From: Pseudomonas maumuensis
GTDB taxonomy: Bacteria > Pseudomonadota > Gammaproteobacteria > Pseudomonadales > Pseudomonadaceae
Direction of reading: 5' to 3'
Assembly: GCF_019139675.1 (NCBI RefSeq)
Contig: NZ_CP077077.1
Coordinates: 1,550,001-1,614,000 of the forward strand
Length of the DNA: 64,000 nucleotides
The notes under the pieces are model-generated. The model was not told the DNA's origin and did no database searches. It worked only from the letters and a program-made list of their open reading frames with translations. This document shows positions 19,827 to 32,100 of this stretch, in pieces (the first letter of the stretch is position 1; the number at the start of each line of letters is the position of its first letter). A program made the position numbers and the translations under genes.

Positions 19827-21101
19827 TCAGGCCGGCTCCGAGCGTGTAACCCGCGCCGCCAACCCCACCCGCATGTCATTGCCACTCGGCTGTTGGTAAA
19901 GACTCAGGCCGAACTCCGGCAGCACCGCCAGCAGGTAGTCGAAGATATCGCCCTGGATACGTTCGTACTCGGCCCACGCCGTGGTGGTGGTGAAACAGTA
20001 GATTTCCAGCGGTACGCCTTCGGCGGTGGCCTGCATCTGGCGGACCATGCAGGTCATGTTCGCATGCACATTGGGGTGATTTTTCAGGTACGCCAGGGCA
20101 AAGGCGCGGAAGGTGCCGATGTTGGTCAGTTTGCGGCGGTTGGCCGCCAGCTCCGCTACCGGCCCCAGTGCTTCGTTCCAGCTGTGCAGCTCCTGGCGCT
20201 TGTGCGCCAAGTAGTCGCCGAGCAGGCGCACCTGGCCCAGACGCTCCTCTTCCTCGGCGCTGAGGAAGCGTACGCTGGCGGCATCGATGAACAGGCTGCG
20301 CTTGATCCGCCGCCCGCCGGACTGCTGCATGCCGCGGTAGTTGCGGAACGACTCGCTCATCAGGCGCCAGGTGGGAATGGAGACGATGGTCTTGTCGAAG
20401 TTCTGCACCTTGACCGTGTGCAGGGTGATGTCGACCACGTCGCCGTCGGCGCCGGCCTGGGGCATCTCGATCCAGTCGCCGACATGCAGCATGTCGTTGC
20501 TGGTCAGCTGCACGCTGGCGACGAACGACAGCAGGGTGTCCTTGTACACCAACAGCAGCACCGCCGACATGGCGCCAAGACCCGATAGCAGCAACAGCGG
20601 CGAGCGGTCGATCAGGGTGGCGACGATGACGATGGCGGCGAAGATCCACAGCATCATCTTGGCCAGCTGCATGTAGCCCTTGATCGAGCGGGTACGGGCA
20701 TGTTCGGTGCGGGCGTAGATGTCCAGCAGCGCGTCGAGCAGGCAGGACAGGGCGCGGGTCATGAACAGCAGGGTCACGGCCAGGGCGACATTGCCGAGGA
20801 AATGCTGGGCGGTGGCCGACAGCTCCGGCACCAGCTTCAGGCCGAACTGCACCACCAGCGACGGCGTGGTCTGCGCCAGGCGATGGAACACCTTGTTGTG
20901 GCGCAGGTCGTCCAGCCAACGAAGGGCCGGTTGCCGTCCCAGCAGACGCGTGGAATGGAGGATCAAAAAGCGCGCCAGGCGGCCGATCAGCAGCGAGACG
21001 AACAGCAGCACAATCAGGCCGAGGGCGGCGTGCAGCACGGGATGTTGGTCGAGCGTGCCCCAGAGGTCGAGGGCGTCGCGCCAGAAACGTTGGATGTCCA
21101 T
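19827..21101 (-). CDS. Mechanosensitive ion channel, MscS family (YbdG-like)
   Basis: A 424-aa inner-membrane protein. About five hydrophobic segments (residues about 25-190) lead into a pore-lining/beta domain (LLLVYKDTLLSFVASVQLTSNDMLHVGDWIEMPQAGADGDV), followed by a large C-terminal cytoplasmic domain. That extended C-terminus and the NDMLHVGDWIEMP segment fit YbdG rather than the smaller MscS. YbdG gives a weak mechanosensitive conductance under mild osmotic shock in E. coli. It stands alone, divergent from the RNA helicase gene. Confidence 0.87.
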   Translation of the reverse strand: MDIQRFWRDALDLWGTLDQHPVLHAALGLIVLLFVSLLIGRLARFLILHSTRLLGRQPALRWLDDLRHNKVFHRLAQTTPSLVVQFGLKLVPELSATAQHFLGNVALAVTLLFMTRALSCLLDALLDIYARTEHARTRSIKGYMQLAKMMLWIFAAIVIVATLIDRSPLLLLSGLGAMSAVLLLVYKDTLLSFVASVQLTSNDMLHVGDWIEMPQAGADGDVVDITLHTVKVQNFDKTIVSIPTWRLMSESFRNYRGMQQSGGRRIKRSLFIDAASVRFLSAEEEERLGQVRLLGDYLAHKRQELHSWNEALGPVAELAANRRKLTNIGTFRAFALAYLKNHPNVHANMTCMVRQMQATAEGVPLEIYCFTTTTAWAEYERIQGDIFDYLLAVLPEFGLSLYQQPSGNDMRVGLAARVTRSEPA

Positions 21102-21244
21102 GGGCTTGGAAGCGGTCTGTATTGCGGTACGAAGCGTTATTAGAGCGTGGATCGGCGCGAAGTTGCCAAAAGAAATTCGGTTCTGGTCACGGAAAACGTT
21201 ACCCTATGCAACTGAATTTTTCGCACTTGCCCGAGGTTACCCCC

Positions 21245-22570
21245 GTGTTTTCCCAATTCGCCCTGCACGAACGCCTGCTCAAAGCCGTGGCCGAGCTGAA
21301 ATTTGTCGAGCCGACTCCGGTGCAGGCGGCGGCCATTCCCCTGGCCCTGCAAGGGCGCGACCTGCGGGTGACGGCGCAGACCGGTAGCGGCAAGACCGCG
21401 GCCTTCGTGCTGCCGCTGCTCAATCGCCTGGTCGATCGCAGTGGCCCGAGCGTGGAGATCCGTGCGCTGATCCTGCTGCCGACCCGCGAGCTGGCCCAGC
21501 AGACCCTCAAGCAGGTGCAGCTGTTCTCCCAGTTCACCTACATCAAGTCTGGCCTGGTCACCGGCGGTGAGGACTTCAAGGAACAGGCCGCGATGCTGCG
21601 CAAGGTGCCGGACGTGCTGATCGGCACCCCAGGCCGCCTGCTCGAGCAGCTCAATGCCGGCAACCTCGACCTGTCCCACGTCGACGTGCTGATCCTCGAC
21701 GAAGCCGACCGCATGCTCGACATGGGCTTCGCCGAAGACATGGAACGCCTGTGCAAAGAGTGCGAAAACCGCAAGCAGACCCTGCTGTTCTCGGCCACCA
21801 CCGGTGGCGCTGCCCTGCGCGACATCATCGGCAAGGTGCTCAAAGACCCTGAGCACCTGATGCTCAACAGCGTTTCGCAGCTCGCCGAAGGCACCCGCCA
21901 GCAGATCATCACCGCTGACCACGACCAGCACAAAGAGCAGATCGTGCAGTGGCTGCTGGCCAACGAGACCTATAAGAAGGCAATCATCTTCACCAACACC
22001 CGCGCCCTGGCCGACCGTATCTACGGCCACCTGGTGGCCAAGGAGGTCAAGGCGTTCGTCCTGCACGGCGAGAAGGACCAGAAGGACCGCAAGCTGGCCA
22101 TCGACCGCTTCAAGGACGGCGGCTCCAAGGTGCTGGTGGCCACCGATGTCGCGGCCCGGGGCCTGGACATCGACGGTCTGGACCTGGTGATCAACTTCGA
22201 CATGCCACGCAGCGGCGACGAGTACGTACACCGTATTGGCCGCACCGGCCGTGCCGGCGGCGAAGGGTTGGCGATCTCGCTGATCACCCACAACGACTGG
22301 AACCTGATGTCGAGCATCGAACGCTATCTCAAGCAGCAGTTCGAGCGCCGTGTCATCAAGGAGGTCAAGGGCACCTACAGCGGCCCGAAGAAGGTCAAGG
22401 CGTCGGGTAAGGCTGCCGGCACCAAGAAGAAAAAGACCGAGAAGAAATCGGCTGGCGACAAGAAGGGCGCCGCCAAGCGCAAACCGTCCGCCAAGCCGAA
22501 GGTCAACGCGCCGCTGGCCAGCGCCGATGGCCTGGCACCGCTGAAAAAGCGCAAGCCTGCCACTGAGTAA
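21245..22570 (+). CDS. DEAD-box ATP-dependent RNA helicase
   Basis: A 441-aa RNA helicase for RNA unwinding in ribosome assembly or decay. It has the Q motif (FVEPTPVQAAAIP), AQTGSGKT (44-51), PTRELA, DEAD (152-155), SAT and HRIGRTGRAG. The last 70 residues are a lysine-rich tail (KKVKASGKAAGTKKKKTEKK) that probably binds RNA non-specifically. The GTG at 21245 (MFSQFALHERL) is chosen because GAGG lies 8 nt before it; an ATG at 21206 would add 13 residues. The nearest named relatives are RhlE/SrmB, but the exact orthology is not certain. Confidence 0.87.
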   Translation: MFSQFALHERLLKAVAELKFVEPTPVQAAAIPLALQGRDLRVTAQTGSGKTAAFVLPLLNRLVDRSGPSVEIRALILLPTRELAQQTLKQVQLFSQFTYIKSGLVTGGEDFKEQAAMLRKVPDVLIGTPGRLLEQLNAGNLDLSHVDVLILDEADRMLDMGFAEDMERLCKECENRKQTLLFSATTGGAALRDIIGKVLKDPEHLMLNSVSQLAEGTRQQIITADHDQHKEQIVQWLLANETYKKAIIFTNTRALADRIYGHLVAKEVKAFVLHGEKDQKDRKLAIDRFKDGGSKVLVATDVAARGLDIDGLDLVINFDMPRSGDEYVHRIGRTGRAGGEGLAISLITHNDWNLMSSIERYLKQQFERRVIKEVKGTYSGPKKVKASGKAAGTKKKKTEKKSAGDKKGAAKRKPSAKPKVNAPLASADGLAPLKKRKPATE

Positions 22571-22586
22571 GCACATCTCATCGCAA

Positions 22587-22611
22587 ACCCGCCATCGCAA
22601 CGATGGCGGGT
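22587..22611. terminator. Hairpin terminator after the DEAD helicase gene
   Basis: A perfect 11-bp stem (acccgccatcg with cgatggcgggt) and a 3-nt loop begin 16 bp after the stop codon. A T-rich stretch (ggtttttctcc) follows after a few bases rather than directly. It may also serve the converging small gene to its right. Confidence 0.75.
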
Positions 22612-22649
22612 AGCTTCAGGTTTTTCTCCGCGTCCTTACCTGTCAGGTT

Positions 22650-22919
22650 TCAGGTTTTTCGTTCGGCTTCCTTCAGCTCCTGAATACGCTTGTCGATCAA
22701 CTGGCATTTGTCGGGCAGGTCCTTGCTGGCCGTGCCGAGGTCCATGTGCTGGAGCTCGTCATTGATCTCCTTGGCCTTTTGAGCGTTCTGCTCGGTCAGC
22801 TGGCTCACCAGGCCTGCCAGTTGCTCTCTTTTCTGCGTGGCCTCTTCCGGTGTGCAGGCCCAGATGGGCTGTGCGCAGAGCAGGGCTGTCGCGCAGATGA
22901 TGCAGGGTAGTGGTTTCAT
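22650..22919 (-). CDS. Small exported helical protein of unknown function
   Basis: An 89-aa protein with a signal peptide (MKPLPCIICATALLCAQPIWA, cleavage before CTPEE). The mature 68 residues are strongly helical and charged, with many E, K and Q (EEATQKREQLAGLVSQLTEQ and QNAQKAKEINDELQHM), and contain two cysteines (CTPEE and DKCQLID) that could pair. The cysteine after WA does not sit in a convincing lipobox. I do not recognise a family. It is convergent with the helicase gene and divergent from the giant FHA gene. Confidence 0.6.
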   Translation of the reverse strand: MKPLPCIICATALLCAQPIWACTPEEATQKREQLAGLVSQLTEQNAQKAKEINDELQHMDLGTASKDLPDKCQLIDKRIQELKEAERKT

Positions 22920-23039
22920 CCTTCGGTTCCCTTGTCAGTCGATTCTTGCGGTGGAGGTCGTTGGCCAGCCGGAAGTTCAGGGCGAGCGACTGGTGGAACA
23001 GGTGCCGTTGTATCGACATGGTTTTTTGACGGTATTAAT

Positions 23040-23068
23040 TTGACGTCCATGTAGTGGCAAAATAGTAT
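23040..23068 (+). promoter_or_regulatory. Sigma-70-like promoter for the giant FHA/CdiA-type gene
   Basis: TTGACG (23040-23045) and TAGTAT (23063-23068) are separated by exactly 17 nt in an AT-richer stretch. A transcript from here would have a leader of about 70 nt before the ATG at 23146. No operator was identified. Confidence 0.6.
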
Positions 23069-23145
23069 CGCTCACTCTTTTCGCTGATGCGTGCCGGTGT
23101 GCTGGCAAGCATGATCCCCTGGCCGCTTGACTCACGAGACCTGAC

Positions 23146-26100
23146 ATGGACGTCCGCCTGTTTGCCTTCCTGGCCCGCCAACGCTCGGCCGTAATTCAGC
23201 CCCGTGAGCACTTCTGCGGCCTGCCCAAGCGCGGCCTGGCGCTGCTGCTGGCCAACGCCATGTTCTGGCAGCCGCTGTGGGCACAGGCCGCCGAAGGCGT
23301 GGTGGTCAGCGGGCCGGGCACCAGCCTCGGCCAGGCGGGCAACGGCGTGCCCATCGTCAACATCGCTGCGCCCAACGGCAGCGGCCTGTCGCACAACCAG
23401 TTCAGCGACTACAACGTCGGCCAGCAGGGGCTGATCCTCAACAACGCCACCGACCGTACCCAGGCCACCCAGCTGGGCGGGATCATCCTCGGTAACCCGA
23501 ACCTGCGGGGGACGGCGGCCAACGTCATCCTCAACGAGGTCAACGGCGCCAACGCCAGCCAGCTGCGCGGCTATACCGAAGTGGCCGGGCGCGGGGCGCA
23601 TGTCATCGTCGCCAACCCCCACGGCATCACCTGCGATGGCTGCGGCTTCATCAACACGCCACAGGCCACGCTCAGTACCGGCAAGCCGGTGCTCGAGAAC
23701 GGCCAACTGAGCCGTTACCAGGTCGACCAGGGCCATATCGCCATCGAAGGGGCGGGGCTCAACGCCAGCAACGTCGACAGCTTTGAACTGATTGCCCGCA
23801 GCACGAAGATCAATGCCGAGATCCAGGCGCGCAACCTGGCCATCGTCGCCGGGCGCAACGATGTCGATGCGCGCACCCTGGCGGCCACGGCGCGCCAGGA
23901 CGACGGCAGCGCGAAGCCGAGCCTGGCCATCGACTCCAGCGCGTTGGGCGGCATGTATGCCGGCGCGGTCAGGCTGGTGGGCACCGAGGCCGGGGTCGGC
24001 GTACGCCTGGACGGGCGGATGATCGCCAGCGGCGGCGATATACAGCTCGAGGCCAACGGCCAGTTGCGCATGGCCCAGGCCAGCGCCACCGGCGATGTAC
24101 GCCTGCAGGCAGCGGCTATCGATGCGCAGGGCCCGGTGCATGCCGGCCAGCAATTGCAGCTGGACAGCCGCGGCGAGCTGGTTAACCGCCAGGGGCTGAC
24201 TGCCGGGGGCCAGGTACAGTTGAACGCTGGCGGCCAACTGAGCAACCTTGGCGGTATCCAGGCGGGTATCAACATCGATGGCGAGCGCGTGGCCGATGCC
24301 GACCTGAAGATCAGCGCCGGTGCCGTGGACAACCGCAACCAGCGCCTGATCGCCAGCGGCGACCTTGCGCTCTCCACCGGCACCCGCCTGGACAACCAGG
24401 GCGGCAGCCTCAGTGCCGGGCGCGACCTCAGCGTCAACGCCACGACCCTGGACAACCGCCAGCAGGGCAAAGTGCTCGCCGACGGGCGCATGACCCTCAC
24501 CGGTGGCCAGTTGCTCAACGGCGACCGTGGCCAGATCACCAGCCAGGGTGCGCTGAACGCCACCTGGGCCCATCTGGACAACCAGGCCGGCGAACTGTCC
24601 AGCCTCGATACCCTGGCCCTGAACCTCGGCAGCCTGGACAACCGCACTGGCAAGGTCCTGGCCAATCGCGGCATCACCGTCACCAGCCAGGGCCTGGTCG
24701 ACAACCGCACCGGGCGGATCGCCAGCCAGGCCACCCTCGACCTGACCGCCCAGGCCCTGAACAACGGCCAGGGCGGCCATATCAGCGGCAACCAGGCTGT
24801 CAGTGTCAACGTGGCCCGGCTCGACCAGCACGGCGGCCACCTGAGCAGCGTCACCGCGCTGACCCTGGACCTGAACCATGGCCGGCTGGACAACCGCGAC
24901 GGCAAGATCGCCGCCAACCAGCTACAGCTGCGGCAGATGGCCGATATCGACAACCAGCGCGGCGAGATCTTCGGCAAGGGCGCCTTCACCCTGGCTGGCC
25001 GCAGCCTCGACAACACGGGCGGCAAGTTCTACAGCGAACAGGGCCTGACCGTGCGCCTCGACCAGTTGCTCGACAACCTCGATGGCCTGGTGTCGGCTGA
25101 TGGCCTGGATATCCGGGCCCTGACCCTGAACAACCAGGGCGGCGTGGTCACCAGCAAGTCGGGCCTGGCATTGGTCACGGGCGCAGCCATCGACAACCGC
25201 CACGGCGAGATTTCCAGCACCGGCCTCGGCCAGGTAACGGCAGGTAGCCTCGACAACCGTGAAGGTACGATCACTGGTGGGGCGCTGGCGCTGACGGTCG
25301 CTCAGGCCCTGGACAATCGCCAAGGCGTGCTGGCTGCCGACAAGGCGCTGACGTTGAACGCCGCCAGCCTCGACAACCGCGAGCAAGGCAAGCTGCTCAG
25401 CGACGGCACGCTCACCGCCAAGGTCACCGGGCTGCTGGACAACCAGGCCAAGGGTCTGCTCAACGGCGTGGGCGCTACGCGCATTGAAGCAGGGCAGTTG
25501 GACAACCGCGGTGGCCGCCTGGTGGGCAAGGACCTGTTGACCCTGCAGGGCCAGCGTTGGGACAACCGCGGCGGCAAGATCGAGGCCGACGGCGCACTGA
25601 CACTGACCATCGACCACCTCGACAACCGCGACCAGGGCCTGGTCAGCGGCCAGGCCTGGGCCCGTTTCAGCGGCAGCGAGCTGTTCAATCAGCTCGGCAT
25701 CTTTGGCGCCAAGGGCAACCTCGGCCTGGTCGCCACGCACCTGGACAACAGTGGCGGCAGTCTGACCAGCGGCGGCGATCTCGATGGCCAGGTCACGCGC
25801 CTGGAGCAGCTGGGCGGCAAGCTGTCCGCCGACGGCACGTTGACCCTCAAGGGCAACACACTGGTCAACCGCCAGGGCGCCGTGGTCGGCGCCGGGCAGG
25901 GTATGCGCCTGACCGTGGCCAGCGTCGACAACCGCGGCGGCGAATTGTCCGCGGCCAAGGCGCTCAGCCTCACCGGGCAGCGCCTGGACAACACCGGTGG
26001 TCAGGTCCTGGCCGACACCGACCTGGCGCTGACGGTGGCCGAGGTCATCAACCAGGCCCAGGGCCTGTTGCGCGGCAAGGGCCAACTGACCCTCGACGGC

Positions 26101-29100
26101 CAGACCCTGGACAACCGCGCCGGGCGTGTTTCCGCCGGGCAGGGCGCACGCCTGCGCCTGGAGCAGGCGCTGGACAACGGCAAGGGCCTGCTGACCAGCG
26201 AAGGCGACCTCGACATCGGCGCCGCCAGCCTGGACAACAGCGACGCCGAACTGAGCAGCGCCGGCAAACTGACCCTGGCCACCACCGGCAAGGTCGACAA
26301 CCAGCGCGGCTCGATCACCGCCGACGGCGCCCTCGACCTGCGCAGTGCCAGCCTCGACAACCGGGCCGGCGAGGTCGGCGCCCAGGGGGCCATCGACATC
26401 GTCACCGGCACCCTCGACAACCGTGACAGCGGCCATGTGGTCGGCAACGACCGCATGACCCTCAAGGCCGGCCAGGTCAACAACGCGGGCAGCGACAGCC
26501 GCATCGACAGCGATGGCGCCATGCAACTGACCGCCAGCGGTCTTGACCAGCAGGCCGGACGCCTGCTGAGCAAGGCCTCGATCACCCTCGACCTGGGCCA
26601 GGGCGCGCTGGTCAACCACGGCCTGATCAAGGCCCCGGTGCTGGTACTGCACAACCTCGGCCGCGTCGACAACCAGAACGGCGAAATCACCAGCCCGCAA
26701 GGCTTCACCCTGGCGGCCAATACCCTGGACAACCGCCAGGGCAAGCTGCTCAGCGAGCAGGCCTTGACGGTGCGTATCGCCCAGGCGCTGGACAACACCA
26801 AGGGCCTGGTCTCGGCCAAGGGCCTGGACCTGCATGCCGCCAGCCTCGACAACCGCGAGGGCACCGTCAGCAGCCGCGCCGGCCTGGTGCTGACCGTCGA
26901 CGGTCGCCTGGACAACCGACAGGGCACCCTGGTGGGCGACACCGCTCTCAACCTTGTTGCCGGGACGCTGGACAACAGCAAGGGCAAGGTCTCGGGCAAA
27001 GGCCAGGGCGAGGTCCAGGCCGACACCCTGCTCAACAACGCCGGTTCGCTGATCAGCCTCGAGCAACTGCGGATCAAGGGCGCTGAGCTGGACAACCGCG
27101 AGGCGGGCCTGCTCGGCAGCAATGGCGCGCTGACCCTGGAGGTCGACCGCATCGACAACCGTGGCGGCGAGATCACCGGCAAGGCCGCTGTCGCGGTCAC
27201 CGGCACCTCGCTGGACAACAGCGACGGCGGCCTGCTGGTGGCCGGCACCGGCATGACCCTGGCGTTGCAATCGCTGCTCAACCGCAACAAGGCGCGCCTC
27301 GAGGCCCAGACCGGCCTGACCCTGACCGGGCTGACCCTGGACAACGACGGTGGCCGCCTGACCAGCCAGCGCGACATGACCCTGACCTTGACCGGCGCGG
27401 CGCTCAACCGCCTCGGCCTGATCAGCGCCGAGGGCCAGCTGGTGCTGGCCGCGCACAGCCTGGACAACAGCACCGGCAAACTGGACAGCGCCGGCAGCCT
27501 GAAACTGACCACGGGCGGCGCGCTGCTCAACCAGGGCGGCGAGCTGCTCGGCGACAGCGACATCACCCTGGCCAGCGCCAGCCTGGACAACACCGACAAG
27601 GGTGTTATTGCCAGCAAGGGCGCGCAAGCCATCACCACCGGCCACCTGGACAACAGCCGCCAGGGCAGCATCAGCAGCAATCGCACCCTCGACGTGCATG
27701 CCGGCCAGCTCGACAACCGCGACGGTGGCCGCGTGGGCAGCCGCGAAGCACTCACCGCCACGGTCACCGGCCTCGACCAGCAGGGCGGCAAGCTGTTCAG
27801 CGATACCTCGGTGAAGCTCGACCTGGGCCACGGCCACCTGGACAACCGTGGCGGCCTGATCAATGCGCCGTCGCTGCAGCTGGACAACCTCAAGACCGTG
27901 GCCAACCAGGGCGGCGAGATGTCCAGCGCCCAGGCCTTCACCGTCGCTGCCGAGCAACTGGACAACGGCAACGGCCGCCTGCTCAGCGACCAGCGCCTGC
28001 TGCTGCGGGTCAGCCAGCGCCTGGACAACCTCAAGGGCCTGATCGGCGGCCAGTCGCTGGAGATTCATGCCGGCGCGCTGAGCAACCGCGACGGCGGCCG
28101 CATCGAAGCCAAGGACGCGCTCGCCCTCACCAGCAAGGGCCTGGACAATCACGCCGGCAAGTTGCTCGGTAGCAGCCTCGCGCTGGACCTGGGTGGCGCC
28201 GACCTGGACAACGGCGCCGGCCTGATCACCACCGCCGGGCCGCTGACCCTGGTCAACCTGGCCAAACTGAACAACCAGGGCGGCGAGATTTCCACCGCCC
28301 AGGCCCTGCAGCTGGACGTCAGCGAGCTGGACAACCGTGACGGCAAGCTGATCAGCGAACAGACGCTGGCCATCACCAGCGGCGCCATCGACAACCGCAA
28401 CGGCCTGGTCTCGGGCTGGCAGGGCCTGAGCGTGACCGGCCAAAGCCTGGACAACCGCCAGCAGGGCACCCTGTCGAGCCGCTCGGGCGCCGTGCAGGCG
28501 AGCGTGACCGGCGCGCTGCGCAACAGCGACGGCGGCGCGCTGGTCGCCCAGCAACGCCTGGACGTCAAGGCCGCCAGCCTGGACAACAGCGCCAAGGGCA
28601 TCCTCTCCAGCGGCGGCGGCCAGCAGCTGACCATCACGGCAGCACTGGACAACCAGGACGGTGGCCTGATCGATGCCGGGGAAAAACTGCTCATCAGCAG
28701 CGGCTCCTTCGACAACCACGGCGGCCGCGTGGCCACCCGCCAGGACCTGGGCCTGACCGCCGCGAGCCTGAACAACAACGACGGCAGCCTCGCCGCCCAG
28801 GGCACCCTGACCCTCGACCTGCTCGGCGAGCTGCTCAACCGCCAGGGCAAGCTGTTCGCCGGCAAGGATCTGCTGATCCAGCGTGCCGGCCTGGTGGACA
28901 ACCAAGCTGGCCAGATCGCTAGCCAGGGCCTGCTCAAGGTGCTGGCCGCCAGCCTCGACAACAGCCAGCGCGGCACCTTGGCCGCCACAGGTTTGCTCAC
29001 GCTCGACAGCCGCGGCGCGCTCAACAACTCAGGCGATGGCCTGATCTACAGCCAGCAGGGCGACATAAGCCTGCAGGCGGCCAGCCTGAACAACGCCAAA

Positions 29101-32100
29101 GGCAGCGTGCAGGCCAAGGGCGCGATCAGCGTGCAGGCCACCGGCCTGCTCGACAACCAGGGCGGCAAGCTGATCGCCCAGGATGGCGCGCTGACCGTGA
29201 ACGCCGACACCCTCGACAACCGCGGCGGCATCCTCGCCAGCCTCAAGCAGGCGCTGGGCGTGCGCACCACCGGCGTGCTGCGCAATGGCAGCGATGCCGC
29301 TGGCCAGCGCGGCATTCTGCAGGCGCTGAGCTTGGACGTGCAGAGCGCCAGCCTCGACAACCACGGCGGACGCATCGCCGCGCTGGGCGGTGATGCGCTG
29401 ATCCGTACCGGGCAGCTGGACAACCGCGATGGCGGCATCTCCGCCAGTGGCCTGCTCAAAGTCACTGGCGCCAGCTTGCTCAACGGCGGCGATGCGCGCG
29501 GCGAGATGGTCGGCCAGCGTATCGAACTGGGGCTGAGCGGGGCGCTGGACAACCGCGGCGGCATTATCGAAAGCGCCAGCACCCTGGCCATCACGGCGGC
29601 CAGCCTGGACAACCAGGGCGGGCAATTGCGTGCCGTGGGCACCAGCGGCAAGAGCCAGTTCGCCATTGGCGGGCTGTTCGACAACCGCAACGGTCAAGTG
29701 GAGATCGGCAACAGTGACCTGACCCTTGGCGCCGGCCTGCTGCAGAACGTCGGTGGCAAGGTGCTGCACGTGGGCAAGGGCGTGTTCGACATCGACACCG
29801 CCAACCTCACCCGCGCCGGCGGCAGCCTCAGCACCCGTGGTGGCCTGACCCTGACCGCCGACAGCTGGACCAACGGCAGCGTGATCCAGGCCGGGCGTCT
29901 GACCGTCAACGTCAACAACCTCACCCAGACCGCCGGCGGCCAGTTGCTGGCGGTCGACAGCCTGGTGGGCAACGGCGGCAACTGGAGCAACGATGGCCTG
30001 ATCGCCAGTGATGGCGCGCTCAGCCTCAACCTGGGGGGCACCTACAGTAGCGCCAGTGGACGGGTCAACAGCCTGGGCACGCTGGGGGTCAGCGCGGCGC
30101 AGATGAACCTGGGCAGCAACGCCAGCATCACGGGCGTGGGCAACACCTCGGTCAATGTGGCGGGCCTGCTCGGCAACCAGGGGCGACTGAGTTCGGCGGG
30201 CGATCTGCTGGTCAATGCCGGTAGCCTGAACAACCTGGGCACCCTGGGAGGCAACCAGCTGGTGCGCGTGACCACCGGCAATCTGCGCAATGAGCGCGGG
30301 CTGCTGTTCAGCGGCGGGGACATGCAGCTGTATACCGGTAGCCTGACCAACTTCTACGGCGACGTTTACAGCCTGGCTGGGCTGACGGTGGCGCGGGATG
30401 GCGCGGGTAACAGGGCTACCCTGCTGGAGAACATTTCCGGCAGTCTGGAAAGTGCCGCAGACATGTCCTTGCGCGCTGCGACGATCGATAACAGGAAGGA
30501 GTTCATCAAGACTACCGACCGTTTGATCTCGGGTGCGATCGGCCTGCGCTCCACCGGACGTGCCTCAGGCCACTACGTCCTGCAGGAGTCTTATGAGACC
30601 AAGCTCGAAATCGATACGCCCGCCTCGATGATTGCAGCGGGTGGGCATCTGCAAATGCAGGGGCAAACGCTCACCAACTCAAACTCGGTCATGTCGGCGC
30701 GCGGTGATCTGATCGCTGATTTCGCTACCTTCAACAACGTCGGGACGAGCTTCGGTTCGTTCAAGACGCTCAAATCGTTCAACGTAAGCGTTGGCGGGCG
30801 GGACTGGCTCGCTGCGGCTGCCCAGTACAACGCCGCGAATGATCCCGGCTATTCCATGACCACCCTGAATTCCCGATGGGCCCGCGGGCCCGTGGCCAAC
30901 TTCAGGCACTGGGATGCCGGATGGAATGAGTCTGTTGCCGTTCCGAGAATTTCCGGTTCGCCTCAAGCCTACGAAGAGAGCTTCAGCCTGGGTTGGATCA
31001 ATAGCTGGGGCTGGCGACACGGCGTGAGCTTTCTGAACGTTGCTCCGGCTTACAGTGCCGGCGGCACTCGCGTTGCGCTGCCGGCGCAGGTACAGAACTT
31101 CTTTGATACGCGTACCGTTGCCTTGCCTGGGCAGGCTGGCGTGATCAACGCGGTCGTGCAAGCGGGTGGCCGCGTGCAGATCAATGCCACGCAGAACCTG
31201 ACCAACAGCGTCATCCAACAGAGCCAGGCCATCGGTAGCCCGGTAGCCAAGCCTTTCGATCCGGCGCTGCCTGGCGCCACGGGCACTGCTCTGGTTTCGC
31301 TGCATGCGCAGTTGCCTCCCGATCTCGCTCGCCAGCAGGTCAATCCGTTGACGTTAGGCAGCTTTACGTTGCCTACCGGACAGAATGGATTGTTCCGACT
31401 GAGCGGGGCGAGCGGCAACTCGGCAATGGCTTCGTCCCCAAGCTGGACGTTTGCGACGTCCGCGATTTCCACAAGAGAGCGTGAAGCGCTGACGCCTGTG
31501 GTCGGGACAGGAACGTTGCAAGCCGGCGATGCGGTATCCACAAGGATTGCCGATTCCCAGATCGAGCGTGTCGGCCATCAAGCCAGCACCTTGGCCGGGC
31601 AAGCCAGCAGCATTGGTGTTCTCGCACCGACTGGTGCATCCGTGGATGTCCAGGTGCCTCAACGTTCCCTCGGTGCCACAGGGCAAGCGCTGAGCGTTAC
31701 CAGCAACTTGGGTATCAGCGGCATGCCGCGAGTTCCCGGTCTCACCCCGACGGTAGGCAATCCGTACGTCAGCAAGCCGCACAAGTATCTGATCGAGACC
31801 AACCCGGTCCTCACCGAGCTCAAGCAGTTCATGAGTTCCGACTACCTGCTCGGTAATTTGGGTTACGACCCGGACCAGAGCTGGAAGCGCCTGGGCGATG
31901 GCCTTTACGAACAGCGCCTGATCCAGCAAGCGGTGGTGGCCCGCACCGGCCAGCAGTTCATCGATGGCCAGACCTCCGGTGAGCAACTGTTCAAGTACCT
32001 GATGGACAATGCCATCCGTAGCAAGGATCAGCTCCAGCTAAGTCTGGGGGTGGGCCTGACGGCTTCCCAGGTGGCGGCGCTGACCCATGACATCGTGTGG

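Noticed and set aside
24922..28905. A 1327-aa open frame on the minus strand, and other long minus-strand frames (23035-24879, 33679-35655, 56497-60276)
   Set aside because: They mirror the repeat arrays of the giant plus-strand genes; GC bias of the repeats keeps the antisense frames open. Their sequences are low-complexity (AVVQxxA-type) with no domain.
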